Source: Deltaproteobacteria bacterium
Lineage (GTDB): Bacteria; Desulfobacterota; GWC2-55-46
NCBI GenBank assembly: GCA_016177845.1
Contig: JACOUO010000011.1
Coordinates: forward strand, 192,326 to 256,325
DNA length: 64,000 bases
Reading direction: 5' to 3'
Shown: piece by piece, positions 16,387 to 25,939 of the stretch
Position numbering within the stretch: the stretch's first letter is position 1
How the letters are laid out: every line of letters starts with the position of its first letter
Program-made: the position numbers and the translations under genes
Notes under the pieces: model-generated
The model's input: only the letters and a program-made list of their open reading frames with translations
Databases searched by the model: none
What the model was told of the DNA's origin: nothing

Positions 16387-17610
16387 TTATGTTGAGCTTG
16401 TGCCTGATATGTACTGCATAAGCCCGTTTGAGATGCCTTCAACTACCTCATTGAGGTATTCTTCATCCTGAAGCTTTTTCTCTTCCTCAGGGTTGCTGAT
16501 AAAGGAGACCTCTACAAGTATTGATGGCATCTTTGTGCCTACAAGCACATAGAAGGGCGCTCCCTTTACTCCGTTGCTCCTGATATCCCCGTACTTTGCT
16601 TTCAGGTTCTGGACAAGCCGCTCCTGCACGGATGTGGCAAGCCGTGATGAGTCATTGGTCTTTGCCGTCTTTATAAGGTCGTTCAGAATGAACTCAAGGT
16701 CGCTTACGGAGCGTTTGGAAGTTGCGTTCTCCCTTGCGGCTACCCTCTTGGCCTCTTCGTCATTTGATATGTTGAGTATGTATGTCTCAATGCCGGTTGC
16801 GGTCCTCTTCGGGCTTGCGTTGATGTGGATGGATACAAAAAGGTCGGCATCCTGGCTGTTGGCTATGGCAGTCCTCTCTTCAAGGGGGATAAATACATCG
16901 GTATCCCTTGTCATGATTATCTTGGAAGTGAGCTTTGAATGGAGATTGTCTCTGAGCATCTTGCCGAGCTTTAGGGTTACATCCTTCTCTTTAAGCCCGC
17001 CTTTGCCTACTGCGCCGGGGTCTTTTCCGCCGTGCCCCGGGTCGAGCACTATTTTATTTACCTTAAGCCCAAGCTGCTGGATAAGGGTCGGGTCAGGGTC
17101 CTTTTTATCTGGAATTTTTTGGATTACCGGTGTGACGCTGTGTTTTGTCGGCCTCGCGTCAGGTATTACTGGCGGCTTTACTCCGGTAACATCTATTACT
17201 ATCCTGAACGGGTCGCTTAAAGGAAATATCTTATAGTCCTCAAGGGATTCGATATCAAGGACAACCCTTACGGTGTTTTTATCGTATTGCCCGGCACGCG
17301 CCGCCTTTAGAAGGCCGTCATTGATAGGGATGGATTTCTTAAGTGTCGACGCAAGAGAGGCGTCTTCAATGTCGATATAGAGCCTTCTTGACTGGACATT
17401 GATTGTCGGGTCCTGTTTAAGAAGCCTGTGCGAGAAGCCTGCCTTTTTGTTGAGGCTTATGACAATCCTTGTGTAATTGGTATTTGACCAGTGCTTTATC
17501 TGGGTAACGCTTGCCCTGCCCTCTGCCACTACTTCAGAGGGGGCAATGAAATAAAGAAGAGGCAATATAAATGCCAGAAGGATTCTTTTTATCGCTTGAG
17601 TATGGCTCAA
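16387..17610 (-). CDS. amiC: N-acetylmuramoyl-L-alanine amidase with AMIN domain
   Basis: A 407-residue periplasmic cell-wall hydrolase. It has a signal peptide (about 1-29), an AMIN domain (about 35-145, VTQIKHWSNTNYTRIVISL), a linker, then Amidase_3 (about 185-400) with KIVLDPGHGGKDPGAVG, the second zinc ligand in GGLKEKDVTLKL, and FVSIHINASP plus ILVEVSFISNPEE. It cuts the amide bond between MurNAc and the stem peptide during septum splitting; AMIN directs localisation. The start overlaps the mutS stop by four bases (ATGA), so it is coupled to mutS. amiA/B/C cannot be separated with certainty. Confidence 0.9.
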   Translation of the reverse strand: MSHTQAIKRILLAFILPLLYFIAPSEVVAEGRASVTQIKHWSNTNYTRIVISLNKKAGFSHRLLKQDPTINVQSRRLYIDIEDASLASTLKKSIPINDGLLKAARAGQYDKNTVRVVLDIESLEDYKIFPLSDPFRIVIDVTGVKPPVIPDARPTKHSVTPVIQKIPDKKDPDPTLIQQLGLKVNKIVLDPGHGGKDPGAVGKGGLKEKDVTLKLGKMLRDNLHSKLTSKIIMTRDTDVFIPLEERTAIANSQDADLFVSIHINASPKRTATGIETYILNISNDEEAKRVAARENATSKRSVSDLEFILNDLIKTAKTNDSSRLATSVQERLVQNLKAKYGDIRSNGVKGAPFYVLVGTKMPSILVEVSFISNPEEEKKLQDEEYLNEVVEGISNGLMQYISGTSST

Positions 17611-20201
17611 TTTTCCAGCATCTCCTTTATCCTGTGAAGCTTCGTGAGCGCCTCAATGGGCGTCATGTTCTCTACATCCATGTGCTTTAGCACTTCCCTT
17701 AAGGGGTCGCGCTCGCCAAGCAGGCTGAGCTGTTGTCCTGATGCGGTATCTTCTTTTTTTATGGCAATGCGGGGCACGCCGGAGTCATTAAGTTCGCCTG
17801 TCTCAAGGTTCTTAAGTATCTCCCTTGCCCTTGTTATCACAGGAGTGGGCAGGCCCGCAAGCCTTGCCACCTGAATACCGTAGCTCCTGTTGCTGCCGCC
17901 CGGAAGGACCTTCCTTAAGAAGATTATCTTATCGCTCCATTCCTTTACCGCCATATTATAATTTTTGACCCTTTCCTTTGTCAAGGAAAGCTCTGTCAAT
18001 TCGTGGTAATGGGTAGCAAATATTGTTTTTGCCTTAAGCGACGGATTCTCGTGAATATATTCCACAACAGACCACGCGATGCTCAGGCCGTCAAAAGTGG
18101 AGGTGCCTCTCCCTATCTCATCGAGTATGATAAGGCTTTTGGGAGTGGCGTTATTGAGGATATTGGCAGTCTCATTCATCTCGACCATAAAGGTAGATTG
18201 GCCTCTTGAAAGGTCGTCTGACGCCCCTACCCTTGTGAAAATCCTGTCAACTACACCTATTACGGCGCGGGTAGCAGGCACAAATGAGCCTATCTGCGCC
18301 ATAAGGACTATAAGGGCGTTTTGCCTTAAGTATGTTGATTTTCCTGCCATGTTCGGCCCTGTGAGGATGATTATCTGGTTTGAGCCGTTATCAAGGAGCA
18401 CATCGTTTGAGACAAACCCTTCGGATGCCCTGGCCTCTATTACCGGGTGTCTGCCTCCCTCTATCTCTATTGCATCGTCAGTGTTGACCACAGGCTTTAT
18501 ATAGTTCATCTCCTGAGCGACTTGTGAAAGAGACGCTATGGCGTCAAGGACAGAGAGCAGGTCAGCGCTCTTCTGGATCCTGTCGCTGAAGCCTGATATC
18601 TCGCTTACAATATCGGAGAAAAGGGACGCCTCAAGCTCAGCCGCCTTTTCCTCTGCCGTAAGTATCTTTTCTTCCCATTCCTTAAGCGCGGGGGTAATGA
18701 AACGCTCCGCGTTCGCAAGCGTCTGCTTCCTGATATAATCGGCAGGCACATTGGTAAGATTTGATTTTGTAATTTCTATGTAATAGCCGAATACCCGGTT
18801 GTAGCCGACCTTAAGCGAACTTATCCCTGTCTTTACCTTTTCTTGCGCTTCGAGCCTTGCTATCCAGTCCTTGCCGCCTGAGCCGATACTCCGCAGTTCG
18901 TCAAGATATGCGTTATGACCTTCTTTTATTACTCCCCCGTCCTTTACTGAAATGGGAGGCGTATCCTTAACCGCCTGCTCGATTATAGTTACTGCTTCCT
19001 GCACCTCATCCATTGAGCGCGATATCGAGTACAGGAGCGGTGATTCAAAAAGGTGAAGCTGTCTCTTTATCTCAGGAATTCTGTTGAGAGAATTCTTAAG
19101 CGCGACAATATCCCTTGGGTTTGCAACTTTAAGGGTTACTTTTACGGAGAGCCTTTCAAGGTCATAGACCTCACTCAGAAGCTCCTGTATATATACCCGC
19201 AGTTCCCTTTTGTCGATAAGCTCTTCTATTGCGCTCTGGCGCGCCTTTATCTCGATGATATTTTTGAGCGGATGCAGGAGCCATGATTTGATTCTCCTGC
19301 CGCCCATGGCTGTTCTGGTCTTATCCAGCAGTTCAAGAAGAGTGCCTTCCTTCTCGCTTGACCTGATGTTCTGCATTATCTCAAGATTCCTTCTGGTGGA
19401 ATAATCCATCACAAGGTAATCTTCGGTCGAGTATGGAGTGACTTTCTTTATGTGGACGAGGTCTGCCCTTTGAGTGTCTTTGATGTAATTGTATAACGCG
19501 CCTGCCGCTGATATCGCTTCTTTTAAATCCCTGCATCCGAACCCGTCAAGAGAAGCCGTGCCGAAATGCGCGTTCAGCCGTTCGGAAGCGGAGTTGTAAT
19601 CAAAACTATATTTGCCCGCAGGCGTTATCTTCTTAACAGGGAATTCTGCCGTGTTATGGAAGGACTCAGCAAGTTCATCCTGCACAAGGAGTTCGAGCGG
19701 GCGTATCCTTTTGACCTCATCCTGCAATGCTGCCCTGTCGGAGAGCTCAGTTATCCTGAATTCTCCTGTTGATACATCCATGTAAGCGAAGCCGCATTTT
19801 CTTGAGCTTATGCAGGCTGAAGCAATAAAGTTATTTGTCTTGGGGTCGAGCATCTCATCGTCAAATACAATGCCCGGGGTAATGACCCTTGTCAGGGCCC
19901 TTTGTATAATGCCTTTGGCTTCATTAGGGCTTTCTACCTGTTCGCATACTGCGACCTTATAGCCCTCTTTTACCAGCCTTGCGATGTATGAGGCGGCTGC
20001 ATGGTAAGGAATGCCGCACATCGGGATGTCTTTGTTTTTATCCCTCGATGTAAGCGCAATCCCCAGAATGCGTGAAGCTGTCTTTGCGTCCTCAAAAAAC
20101 ATCTCATAAAAATCACCCATCCTGAAAAACAGTATGGAATCTTTGTTGTCTGCCTTTATCTCCAGATACTGGCGCATGGCAGGAGTTAAACCTGTCTTCA
20201 T
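17607..20201 (-). CDS. mutS: DNA mismatch repair protein MutS
   Basis: An 864-residue MutS1 of normal length. The N-terminal mismatch-binding domain has the conserved FYEMF (Phe-X-Glu wedge), followed by connector, lever and clamp domains. The ATPase domain carries Walker A in ILTGPNMAGKSTYLRQ, then FMVEMNETANIL and LDEIGRGTSTFDGLS, and FATHYHELTEL. The C-terminal helices end PIEALTKLHRIKEMLEN, as in family members. It recognises mispairs and recruits MutL; mutL is not in the window. The next genes downstream (amiC, glnD, xerD) are closely spaced, so one operon is likely. Confidence 0.96.
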   Translation of the reverse strand: MKTGLTPAMRQYLEIKADNKDSILFFRMGDFYEMFFEDAKTASRILGIALTSRDKNKDIPMCGIPYHAAASYIARLVKEGYKVAVCEQVESPNEAKGIIQRALTRVITPGIVFDDEMLDPKTNNFIASACISSRKCGFAYMDVSTGEFRITELSDRAALQDEVKRIRPLELLVQDELAESFHNTAEFPVKKITPAGKYSFDYNSASERLNAHFGTASLDGFGCRDLKEAISAAGALYNYIKDTQRADLVHIKKVTPYSTEDYLVMDYSTRRNLEIMQNIRSSEKEGTLLELLDKTRTAMGGRRIKSWLLHPLKNIIEIKARQSAIEELIDKRELRVYIQELLSEVYDLERLSVKVTLKVANPRDIVALKNSLNRIPEIKRQLHLFESPLLYSISRSMDEVQEAVTIIEQAVKDTPPISVKDGGVIKEGHNAYLDELRSIGSGGKDWIARLEAQEKVKTGISSLKVGYNRVFGYYIEITKSNLTNVPADYIRKQTLANAERFITPALKEWEEKILTAEEKAAELEASLFSDIVSEISGFSDRIQKSADLLSVLDAIASLSQVAQEMNYIKPVVNTDDAIEIEGGRHPVIEARASEGFVSNDVLLDNGSNQIIILTGPNMAGKSTYLRQNALIVLMAQIGSFVPATRAVIGVVDRIFTRVGASDDLSRGQSTFMVEMNETANILNNATPKSLIILDEIGRGTSTFDGLSIAWSVVEYIHENPSLKAKTIFATHYHELTELSLTKERVKNYNMAVKEWSDKIIFLRKVLPGGSNRSYGIQVARLAGLPTPVITRAREILKNLETGELNDSGVPRIAIKKEDTASGQQLSLLGERDPLREVLKHMDVENMTPIEALTKLHRIKEMLEN

Positions 20202-20247
20202 CTGTCAACAGCCTCAAATCGAAATTTTTAAATTAGAAAAAAGAAAA

Positions 20248-22467
20248 TCAGACTATCCAGTTCTGTTGTTCAAAGTCCTCTGACGGTGTCTGGAGGATTA
20301 AAAAGCCTTTTACAGGCCATCTTTCTATTCCACGCTCACCCGCGTCGATCGTGAAGAAAAGGCTAATGTCGTCGCCGGGATTTACCCCGATGGCGTTAAA
20401 CGGAATGGCAAGCTCCACGACCCCTTCTGAGCAGATCTCACTTATCCCGGACTCAGTCCATTTGTTATTGTCTTTCTTGAGCACAACGCATTTTGACTCT
20501 TTCCCCTTTATGGTCGCGTTCACTTTCACAGGGCTTGGGTGCAGGAAACTAATGGAAAAAGTCCATTCCTGCAGAAATGGTTTTATATCTTCGTGATAAT
20601 CGAATCTGAAAAAAACCTTTTCCTTTGAAAAGCCGTATGAAATCCCGCTTATAAGGCCGCTGCCCTTAAGTTCCTTATGCATTGCGGTGCCGAAGAACTC
20701 CCGTTCAATGCGGCCAGCGGAGAGCCATTCAAAATAATTTGTAACAGCTCCGTCAATGACGGGATTGAGATAGGCCTGAGGTTCGGAAGCAGGCCTGAAA
20801 CCTTTTACCCCTGTTGTGATAGGCATCTCAAGGTACTCGGGCGGCTCCATTTCAATAAGCTGATAAATCTTTTTTATGTGAAGCCTGAAAAGGGTATCAA
20901 ATGTCTCATCGCTCATGGATGAATGCTCTTCGCCATACCACCAGAACCAGTCGCTGCCTTCAGTCGCGTAAATCTCTTCCCATGCGGCTTTTATATTATC
21001 TTCATTCTTTTTGTATTCAGGAGTGCCTTTTACCGACTCTTCGTAACTGACCAGCGCGGCCCTTGCTTCTGTTATATAGTCCCATGCCGTATTATCCTCA
21101 TGGTGGCCGATCCATATCTTAAAATTATGGCTTATCCATGAACCCGGGTACAGCCAGTTCAGAGGCTCGCTTTCGTTATGTTCATTAAGGAATTCGTTTA
21201 CCGTTACACAGCGCAGTTTCGGATTATTTGAGAGCTTTGAATACAGGGCTACGAAAAAATCCCTGCCGTCATCCTTGAAGTTCTCCCATGCGTTCTCGCC
21301 GTCAAGTATAATGCTTACAATATGCTCCTGAGGCTTTTCAAGCATATTGTAGATATGCGTGAGCCTGCCTATAAAGTCATTTGCGGCATCATGCGCGTCC
21401 ATCTTTGCGTAGTCAAAACCTATGAGGTCAGAGAGCACATGGTCCCTGAATACAATGGATAATGACCTTCCGGCGGCCTCGATAGTGTAAGGCTTATAAA
21501 GGAATGTGTCATAGCAGTGTCCGTAATGGTCCCTGCGTATCGGTCTTTTTATTGTATTTGATAATATCTCTTCATCGGTTGCAAGCCACCTGAAGCCCTG
21601 CTCGGCGACAAGCGGCAGTATCTCCATGCTTACAGAACCTTCAGAGGGCCACAGTCCTTTAGGCTCATGCCCGAAGGTATCTTTATAAAGCTCCACTCCC
21701 TTTCTAAGCTGTGTCTGCGCGTCTTCCGGGTGAATGAACCTTTCCTTGGGCAATACTGCGTTTGGCATCGCCTCTTTTGCGGAGTAACTGTCGCAAAGAA
21801 GCGGCATGATAGGATGATAATAGGGAGTAGTTGAGACCTCTATTATTCCCCTCTCCTTAAGCTCGGCATACTTCGGCAGTATCATATTCATTATCTCTGT
21901 CTGCTTATCAAGGAGTTTTTGCTTTTCAGTCTCTGTATAGGAGCCGCCCTTCTGATACAATCCAGAAAGGAAGGGGTCTTTTTTCCTTATCTCAGGGTCT
22001 ATCCAGACGAGATTGAAGAGGACCTGCAGGTCAAGATAATCCTGCTCATGAAAATATCTGAGTACGGAAGGGATGTCTTCAGCGGCATTTGATACTCCCC
22101 GCTTTTTAAGCAGCTCCCAATACCTATGCACAGGTCTTATCATGTTATCCCAGTTCGCCTGGAAGAAAAACCTCAGCATGAAGACCTTATCATCCCTCGT
22201 AAGGTCTGCTGCGGCTTTTGCGCTTATCTTCCTGTATGCGTCAAGCGCCTTGCCTGAGCCGTACTCGTTTATCTGTTCGATAAGGCATGGCACCACATTG
22301 AATGTCTGGTGAACATCCGGAAATTCCTCAAGGATGGCTGCCATGTCATAGTAGTCTTTTGTGCCGTGAAAGAGCACCCATGGCATTGTGTACTCCCCTG
22401 TCATGGGGTCTTTATACAGGGGCTGGTGCATGTGCCATACAAAAGCTATATTTAATCTGTTATCCAT
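20248..22467 (-). CDS. Glycoside hydrolase family 57 (alpha-glucan-active)
   Basis: A 739-residue cytoplasmic enzyme with no signal peptide. The N-terminal GH57 barrel starts IAFVWHMHQPLY (region 1). FNVVPCLIEQ follows, GLWPSEGSVS (about 275) holds the nucleophile Glu of region 3, and IILDGENAWENF carries the acid/base Asp of region 4. The last 180 residues form a beta-rich domain of the type fused to bacterial alpha-amylase/amylopullulanase-like GH57. Substrate is probably glycogen or maltodextrin; whether it hydrolyses or transfers is unclear. No ribosome site precedes the ATG, which is unusual here. A hairpin separates it from the lipoprotein gene upstream. Confidence 0.88.
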   Translation of the reverse strand: MDNRLNIAFVWHMHQPLYKDPMTGEYTMPWVLFHGTKDYYDMAAILEEFPDVHQTFNVVPCLIEQINEYGSGKALDAYRKISAKAAADLTRDDKVFMLRFFFQANWDNMIRPVHRYWELLKKRGVSNAAEDIPSVLRYFHEQDYLDLQVLFNLVWIDPEIRKKDPFLSGLYQKGGSYTETEKQKLLDKQTEIMNMILPKYAELKERGIIEVSTTPYYHPIMPLLCDSYSAKEAMPNAVLPKERFIHPEDAQTQLRKGVELYKDTFGHEPKGLWPSEGSVSMEILPLVAEQGFRWLATDEEILSNTIKRPIRRDHYGHCYDTFLYKPYTIEAAGRSLSIVFRDHVLSDLIGFDYAKMDAHDAANDFIGRLTHIYNMLEKPQEHIVSIILDGENAWENFKDDGRDFFVALYSKLSNNPKLRCVTVNEFLNEHNESEPLNWLYPGSWISHNFKIWIGHHEDNTAWDYITEARAALVSYEESVKGTPEYKKNEDNIKAAWEEIYATEGSDWFWWYGEEHSSMSDETFDTLFRLHIKKIYQLIEMEPPEYLEMPITTGVKGFRPASEPQAYLNPVIDGAVTNYFEWLSAGRIEREFFGTAMHKELKGSGLISGISYGFSKEKVFFRFDYHEDIKPFLQEWTFSISFLHPSPVKVNATIKGKESKCVVLKKDNNKWTESGISEICSEGVVELAIPFNAIGVNPGDDISLFFTIDAGERGIERWPVKGFLILQTPSEDFEQQNWIV

Positions 22468-22487
22468 TTATTTTAATATTCTGAAAA

Positions 22488-22509
22488 CCCTGGGGTTTTA
22501 AGCCCAGGG
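22488..22509 (-). terminator. Hairpin between the PQQ-propeller and GH57 genes
   Basis: CCCTGGG and CCCAGGG pair over 7 bp around an 8-nt loop. On the minus strand the stem is followed by only four T, so it is a weak terminator or an attenuator between the two genes. Confidence 0.45.
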
Positions 22510-22514
22510 AGGGT

Positions 22515-23759
22515 TCATTGCTTTAAGTTAGCTTTAAAGACCTCAAGGATGCCTTTATCCGTAAGGATGGCTACCTTTGCCTCGGCGGCTGAGGCATTAG
22601 CCGTTGAAGGTGATTTGAGTTTTTCACTCCAGACCACTTCACCGTCCTTAAGCCTTAAGGCCTGTATGTAGCCCTTTGTCTTTGATAAGAATTCAATGCC
22701 CAGAGGCGTGTGCTTATAGTTTGAAAGCACGAACAACAGGTCGTCAGCCGCAAATATCGTTGAGACAGGGCTGTAGGGGATATCTTTTTTCCATAGTACA
22801 GCCCCTGTCAGCCTGTCTATTGCGGCCATCTGTTCAGAGCCTGCTATTACAATAGAGCTTTTATCAGGCACAATGAAGTCATATGCCTTGATAATGTTAT
22901 AGATGCCTTTTACCTCGCCTGTCTCTTGATTCAGGGCCTGTACCGCGTTATTCTCATCAATGATATAGACAGTGCCGTTATCGATGAGCGGCGTCCTTCT
23001 GAGAAGCCGGGTTGTATTGAAATCCTTTACAACCTTTTTTGCCCAGAGCTCTTTTCCGTTATCCGCTGACAGGCTTGTTAAAAAACCGTCCGAGAAGAAC
23101 ATATAGAGCCTGTTATCGGCAAATGCGGGCGAGCCGTATATCCTCGGTGATACCATTGAGAAGTTTGCCCTCGCGTAACTCCAGAGCTTCTCGCCCGTAG
23201 AAAGAGATAGCGCGTAGACCCTGTCATCGGACGATGAGAAAAAGAGCTTGTCGCCTTTTATAATCGGGGAGGAGAGTATCTCGGATTTTGCCTGGTACTC
23301 CCAAAGCTGTTTTCCTGTCTTATTATTAAAGCACCTCATGATGCCGTCAGCAGAGCCGAAGCAGACGAGATCTCCCGCAACCGTCGGGGGCGCTTCAAGA
23401 GGGTATTTGGCGTTGAACTTCCACAGCACCTTGCCTGATTTCAGGTCGAAAGAATAAAATCTTTCGTCTGTTGAGCCTGTATAAAGCGCTCCGTTTGAGA
23501 TGGCCGGAGAGCTTAACTCCTCTTTCGGAAATGGCGGGAGCAGCCTGAATGACGAGATGTCATCTGTCCATGAGACGGCAAGGGGCAGAATCAATTTGTC
23601 AGGCAAAATGTTTGTCCTTGCGTCATTGTAAGAAAATGAATTCCACGCCTTGTAATCAGCAGGCGCCGGGGCCTGCCCAGCGCATCCTGTTAATATTAAA
23701 GCGGCGGCGATAAAACATGATTTAGCGTTGAGATATCTTTTTGAGCAGTTCCTGCGCAT
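22515..23759 (-). CDS. PQQ-like (BamB-type) beta-propeller lipoprotein
   Basis: I favour the ATG at 23759 (414 residues) over one 33 nt upstream, because AGGAGA lies in range and the lipoprotein signal then has normal length. The lipobox is ALILTGCAG. The rest is a string of PQQ-like repeats (GSTDERFYSFDLKSGKVLWKF, GSADGIMRCFNNKTGKQLWEY, SSDDRVYALSLSTGEKLWSY and others), forming a seven- or eight-bladed propeller. BamB-like proteins scaffold outer-membrane assembly, but stand-alone paralogues like this have varied roles and no quinone activity is implied. The start overlaps the PHP gene by about 38 nt, so co-expression is expected. Confidence 0.85.
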   Translation of the reverse strand: MRRNCSKRYLNAKSCFIAAALILTGCAGQAPAPADYKAWNSFSYNDARTNILPDKLILPLAVSWTDDISSFRLLPPFPKEELSSPAISNGALYTGSTDERFYSFDLKSGKVLWKFNAKYPLEAPPTVAGDLVCFGSADGIMRCFNNKTGKQLWEYQAKSEILSSPIIKGDKLFFSSSDDRVYALSLSTGEKLWSYARANFSMVSPRIYGSPAFADNRLYMFFSDGFLTSLSADNGKELWAKKVVKDFNTTRLLRRTPLIDNGTVYIIDENNAVQALNQETGEVKGIYNIIKAYDFIVPDKSSIVIAGSEQMAAIDRLTGAVLWKKDIPYSPVSTIFAADDLLFVLSNYKHTPLGIEFLSKTKGYIQALRLKDGEVVWSEKLKSPSTANASAAEAKVAILTDKGILEVFKANLKQ

Positions 23760-24378
23760 TTTCCTGCATTCTCCTGAAATCAGTATTGTCAAGACCGGCG
23801 CCGAGCGCCACTTTCATTGCCCTTTCATCCGTGATAAGGTCTCCGGGCGAGTGGGAGTCCGTATTGACGACCATCTTCACTCCGTACGCCTTCGCAAGCT
23901 TGGCTACATGGCCGTTGGAGGTGTTGTGCCCTCCCCTGCTTGTTATTTCAAATATCACCTGGTTTTTGACCGCAAGCTTTGCCTCTTCATCAGTGACAAG
24001 GCCGGGGTGCGCGAGTATGTCGATACCTGACTTTATGTATGCCATGTTCGTGCCCGGCGCAACAGGCTCTGCAAGCGTCTCACCGTGGCCTATGATTACT
24101 CTGGCCCCAAGAGTTCGCGCCTTTTTGACCATCAAGGGTATCTGCGCGGGAGGGATGTGGGTCAGCTCCACCCCGGGTATTACCCTGATGCTGCCCTTGT
24201 TTTTATTAAGGAGCGTACTGACCTTTGTTATCTGCTTTATGACCTGTTCGATATTCGATTCGTCAACATGGTCTGTAATGGCTATTGCGGCGTATCCGAT
24301 AACCTGCGCCCTTCTCGCCAGCTCAGTAGGGATAAGGACCCCGTCGCTTAAGAAACTGTGCGTGTGAAAGTCAATCAT
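23722..24378 (-). CDS. PHP domain metal-dependent phosphoesterase
   Basis: A 218-residue PHP protein. Metal-binding motifs are visible in order: MIDFHTHSFLSDG (H-x-H), AITDHVDES, GVELTH, IIGHGE, DILAHPG, and VVNTDSHSPGD. This is the complete PHP metal set, so the enzyme should be active. Relatives are histidinol-phosphatase and nucleotide or phosphosugar phosphatases; no his genes lie nearby, so I leave the substrate open. CGGAGG precedes the ATG. It follows the PATAN-domain protein by 25 nt in the same direction. Confidence 0.87.
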   Translation of the reverse strand: MIDFHTHSFLSDGVLIPTELARRAQVIGYAAIAITDHVDESNIEQVIKQITKVSTLLNKNKGSIRVIPGVELTHIPPAQIPLMVKKARTLGARVIIGHGETLAEPVAPGTNMAYIKSGIDILAHPGLVTDEEAKLAVKNQVIFEITSRGGHNTSNGHVAKLAKAYGVKMVVNTDSHSPGDLITDERAMKVALGAGLDNTDFRRMQENAQELLKKISQR

Positions 24379-24403
24379 ATGGCCTCCGCTTTATCGTCCA
24401 TTT

Positions 24404-25939
24404 TTAAGCCCTCACATAATCATCTCTCAGGAGACTTCCGAAAAGTGAATAGAAGACCTCAAAAGCAACTGTCCTGTCCTGTTCGTTTATCCTGAATAAA
24501 GGCTCATCTGCCTTAAGCCCAAGGGCCTTTTTGCACGCTGATTCTTCTGCAGGCGACGGCTCTCCAAAATACCCGTGTACCACTGGCACGCGCCTCTTTA
24601 AGAGTATCTCCCTTTTTGCCTCTGCCATCTCCTGAAGGTCTGCTGTGCCTTCCTTGTCCCAAAGCAGTATCAGCCCCACAAGGTTGGTTGAGAACGCCTT
24701 CCATAGAGGGCCCATATTATTAACCGTCGGTATCGGAAAGAGCACAAGCTCCATGCCGCCGTATATTTTAAGCGAGGCAACCTCGCCCAACGGGTTCTCA
24801 AGTGCTATATTGGAAAGGGCAGTTTTGCCGTAAACTGAAAAACCCGGAATCTTCCTGCAAAGGCTTATAAATTTTGCTGCAAGAGAGCCCGAAGTAGAAA
24901 TGATGCATATCTTTCCGTGGCTGAAGTTAAACATATCGGCGTAGCGCGATATTATCTTCTCCCTTATGCTTATTGCCTGGTCAGGGGTCAGGAACTCATC
25001 AGGCATTGCCGTGTTATCGCCTTTCTTGTCCTCCTGAAGCACTCCCCTTCCTATGAGGCTTGTGATGGTCTTATACGCCTCATAATCAGGGTGCGTGCAG
25101 TGCTCGACAAGGTCCGAAACCTTCGGATAGGTCCTTACAAGCTGCATTATCTCATGTATTATTGGCTGAATCCCCTTTGGCAGCATGGAAGCTTCTATTT
25201 TAGCCGTGAGGATTGTTTTTTTATCAGGGAAATGCTCCTGCTGTTTTTTAAATTCATCTATCTGCCTCATGCCTTCCATGAGGAGGTTGCCGGTAGTAAG
25301 CTTTATCTTTTTTGTAATGGAAATGGTCTTGGGCACGAACTCGAACTTGCCTTCATTCCATTCAAGCAGCCTGAAAAGCGCCTTTTCCTTTTCTACCCCT
25401 TCTGTTACGGCATTGAACAGCTGGCCGTCTTTTATGTAGATGCTTCCTGTCCTGTTGCCTGATGTGACCTTAAGCTCGCCTTCCTTCTTATTGAGGTGCA
25501 GGAACTGTAGTATGTCCGCAAGGGACATATGAGAGAGCTTGCCCTCGATGTCCTTGCTCGTAAGGCTGCTGCCCTCTTTGAACGAAAGCGTCTGCCTTAT
25601 CCTTGCCTGAAGCTCTCCAAGGTTCAGCGGGCGAAGGAGGAATATATCTATCCCTGTCCTGAATCCTTTTATGTCAGCGATATTGTTCGCGATGAAAAGG
25701 AACGGTATCCTTGAAGTATGTGGATTATGCCTTATTATCTGGAACATCCTCTCGCCGCCGATTACGGGCAGGTCCAGTTCAGCCATTATCAGCGAAGGGA
25801 CTTCCGCAATGGCGATTTCAAGGGCGCGCGCCCCGTCCCTTGCTGAGACAGCATCATATCCGATGCCCTTAAGGTACTCTGAAAATTCTTTTATTTCCTC
25901 ATCATTTCTGAAGGCGAGGAGTATCCTGTTCTTATTCAT
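24404..25939 (-). CDS. Pseudo-receiver-PATAN (DUF4388)-degenerate GTPase-like signalling protein
   Basis: A 511-residue three-part protein. Residues 1-115 are receiver-like, but the phosphoacceptor place holds Glu54 (AELDLP) instead of Asp and the conserved Lys is Arg (LLRPL), so phosphorylation is unlikely. Residues about 125-240 form a PATAN/DUF4388 domain (LSHMSLADILQFLHLNKKEGELKV, GSIYIKDGQLFNAV). The C-terminal part (about 340-511) resembles MglA-like small GTPases fused in such proteins, but the P-loop is replaced by ISTSGSLAAKF. Its ATG directly follows the stop of the degenerate GGDEF gene, so the two are likely partners. It may act as a scaffold rather than an enzyme. Confidence 0.75.
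   Translation of the reverse strand: MNKNRILLAFRNDEEIKEFSEYLKGIGYDAVSARDGARALEIAIAEVPSLIMAELDLPVIGGERMFQIIRHNPHTSRIPFLFIANNIADIKGFRTGIDIFLLRPLNLGELQARIRQTLSFKEGSSLTSKDIEGKLSHMSLADILQFLHLNKKEGELKVTSGNRTGSIYIKDGQLFNAVTEGVEKEKALFRLLEWNEGKFEFVPKTISITKKIKLTTGNLLMEGMRQIDEFKKQQEHFPDKKTILTAKIEASMLPKGIQPIIHEIMQLVRTYPKVSDLVEHCTHPDYEAYKTITSLIGRGVLQEDKKGDNTAMPDEFLTPDQAISIREKIISRYADMFNFSHGKICIISTSGSLAAKFISLCRKIPGFSVYGKTALSNIALENPLGEVASLKIYGGMELVLFPIPTVNNMGPLWKAFSTNLVGLILLWDKEGTADLQEMAEAKREILLKRRVPVVHGYFGEPSPAEESACKKALGLKADEPLFRINEQDRTVAFEVFYSLFGSLLRDDYVRA

Noticed and set aside
23741-24367. Long plus-strand open frame opposite the PHP gene (208 codons)
   Set aside because: It is the antisense shadow of the PHP phosphoesterase, which has complete metal motifs and a good ribosome site; the shadow translation is low-complexity without a family match.
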